DNA from: Clostridia bacterium
GTDB taxonomy: Bacteria; Bacillota; Clostridia; Oscillospirales; CAG-272
Direction of reading: 5' to 3'
NCBI GenBank assembly: GCA_017441005.1
Contig: JAFSAM010000070.1
Location: 1-61,005 of the forward strand
Length of the DNA stretch: 61,005 nt
This document shows positions 60,952-61,005 of the stretch, in pieces (position 1 is the first letter of the stretch; every line of letters begins with the position of its first letter). The translations under genes and the position numbers were made by a program. The notes beneath the pieces are model-generated. The model worked only from the letters and a program-made list of their open reading frames with translations. It was not told the origin of the DNA and ran no database searches.

Positions 60952-61005
60952 CTACCGATTAGTGCGAGGTTGTACAAAGGCGGATAAAATGATTATTTGT
61001 GCGAA

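Larger units (their letters stand above)
60120..61005. other. Gene-free repeat island
   Basis: No open reading frame here has a convincing protein signature. The stretch holds purine-rich low-complexity sequence (60418-60510), two near-palindromic direct repeats (60533-60562 and 60631-60660), a TGACAGTCC hairpin, copy B of a dispersed repeat (60784-60840), a GGGAGGAGC hairpin (60932-60951), and TTGTACAA boxes near 60910 and 60970. Confidence 0.7.

Overview
The window looks like chromosomal DNA of a low-to-mid GC Gram-positive anaerobe of class Clostridia, most likely an Oscillospiraceae/Ruminococcaceae-type gut bacterium. Supporting evidence: the dgt-dnaG-sigA, tig-clpP-clpX, gdpP-rplI-dnaB, tilS-hpt-ftsH and mnmG-rsmG-parA-parB gene orders; a Rex repressor, IreB, GdpP, a type II pantothenate kinase, a DUF1846 protein and a DivIVA-domain protein; strong AGGAGG-type ribosome binding sites; and many near-consensus TTGACA-17-TATAAT promoters. 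The taxon is an inference. I recognised no rRNA, tRNA, CRISPR array, prophage or insertion sequence.

Layout. 1-324 is non-coding and carries a diverged copy of a repeat that recurs at the right end. 325-4496: dgt, dnaG, sigA. 4715-6562: a lone solute-binding lipoprotein. 6772-7116 (-): rplS, divergent from 7406-14359 (lepB with a huge repeat extension, rbgA, rnhB, yraN, dipeptidase, thrC, metallophosphoesterase). 14483-17910: trigger factor with a histone-like tail, clpP, clpX. 17998-22140: lipid kinase, an AraC regulator (-) divergent from a sugar kinase/nucleotidyltransferase pair. 22393-30432: gdpP, rplI, dnaB, tilS, hpt, ftsH. 30505-37522: RNA-modification genes mnmM, rlmH, mnmG, rsmG, two parS sites, parA, parB, then an unknown two-TM protein and a MORN-repeat membrane protein. 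37578-40721 (-): a large secreted DUF5722-like protein, divergent from a DUF1846 protein (40905-42392). 42494-46834 (-): rex, a LysR regulator, a phosphodiesterase, and an O-antigen-ligase-like protein. 47055-48257 (-) ackA is divergent from tmcAL (48426-49568). 49601-52922: epimerase-like protein, an unknown small protein, fba, acyl-ACP thioesterase. 53113-55243 (-): DivIVA-like protein, fumarase beta-type subunit and an XRE regulator. 55457-56284: coaW. 56337-60119 (-): S1 protein, ireB, ribF and a D,D-carboxypeptidase homologue with degenerate motifs. 60120-61005 is a gene-free repeat island.

How it fits together. Most genes are housekeeping: replication, transcription, ribosome assembly, tRNA modification, protein quality control and chromosome partition. 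Promoters, terminators and short intergenic gaps define compact operons. No single block stands out as an obvious new defence or biosynthetic system. The most unusual items are: (1) a signal peptidase I with about 27 copies of an 18-bp/6-residue acidic repeat; (2) a carboxypeptidase homologue keeping SxxK but having lost the usual SxN and KTG residues; (3) a perfect inverted pair of parS sites in front of parAB that could also fold as a terminator; (4) a structured, gene-free element between two terminators at 52986-53075; (5) a perfect-consensus promoter at 45076 with no gene behind it; (6) a trigger factor with a lysine/alanine tail; and (7) two membrane proteins of unknown role downstream of parAB.
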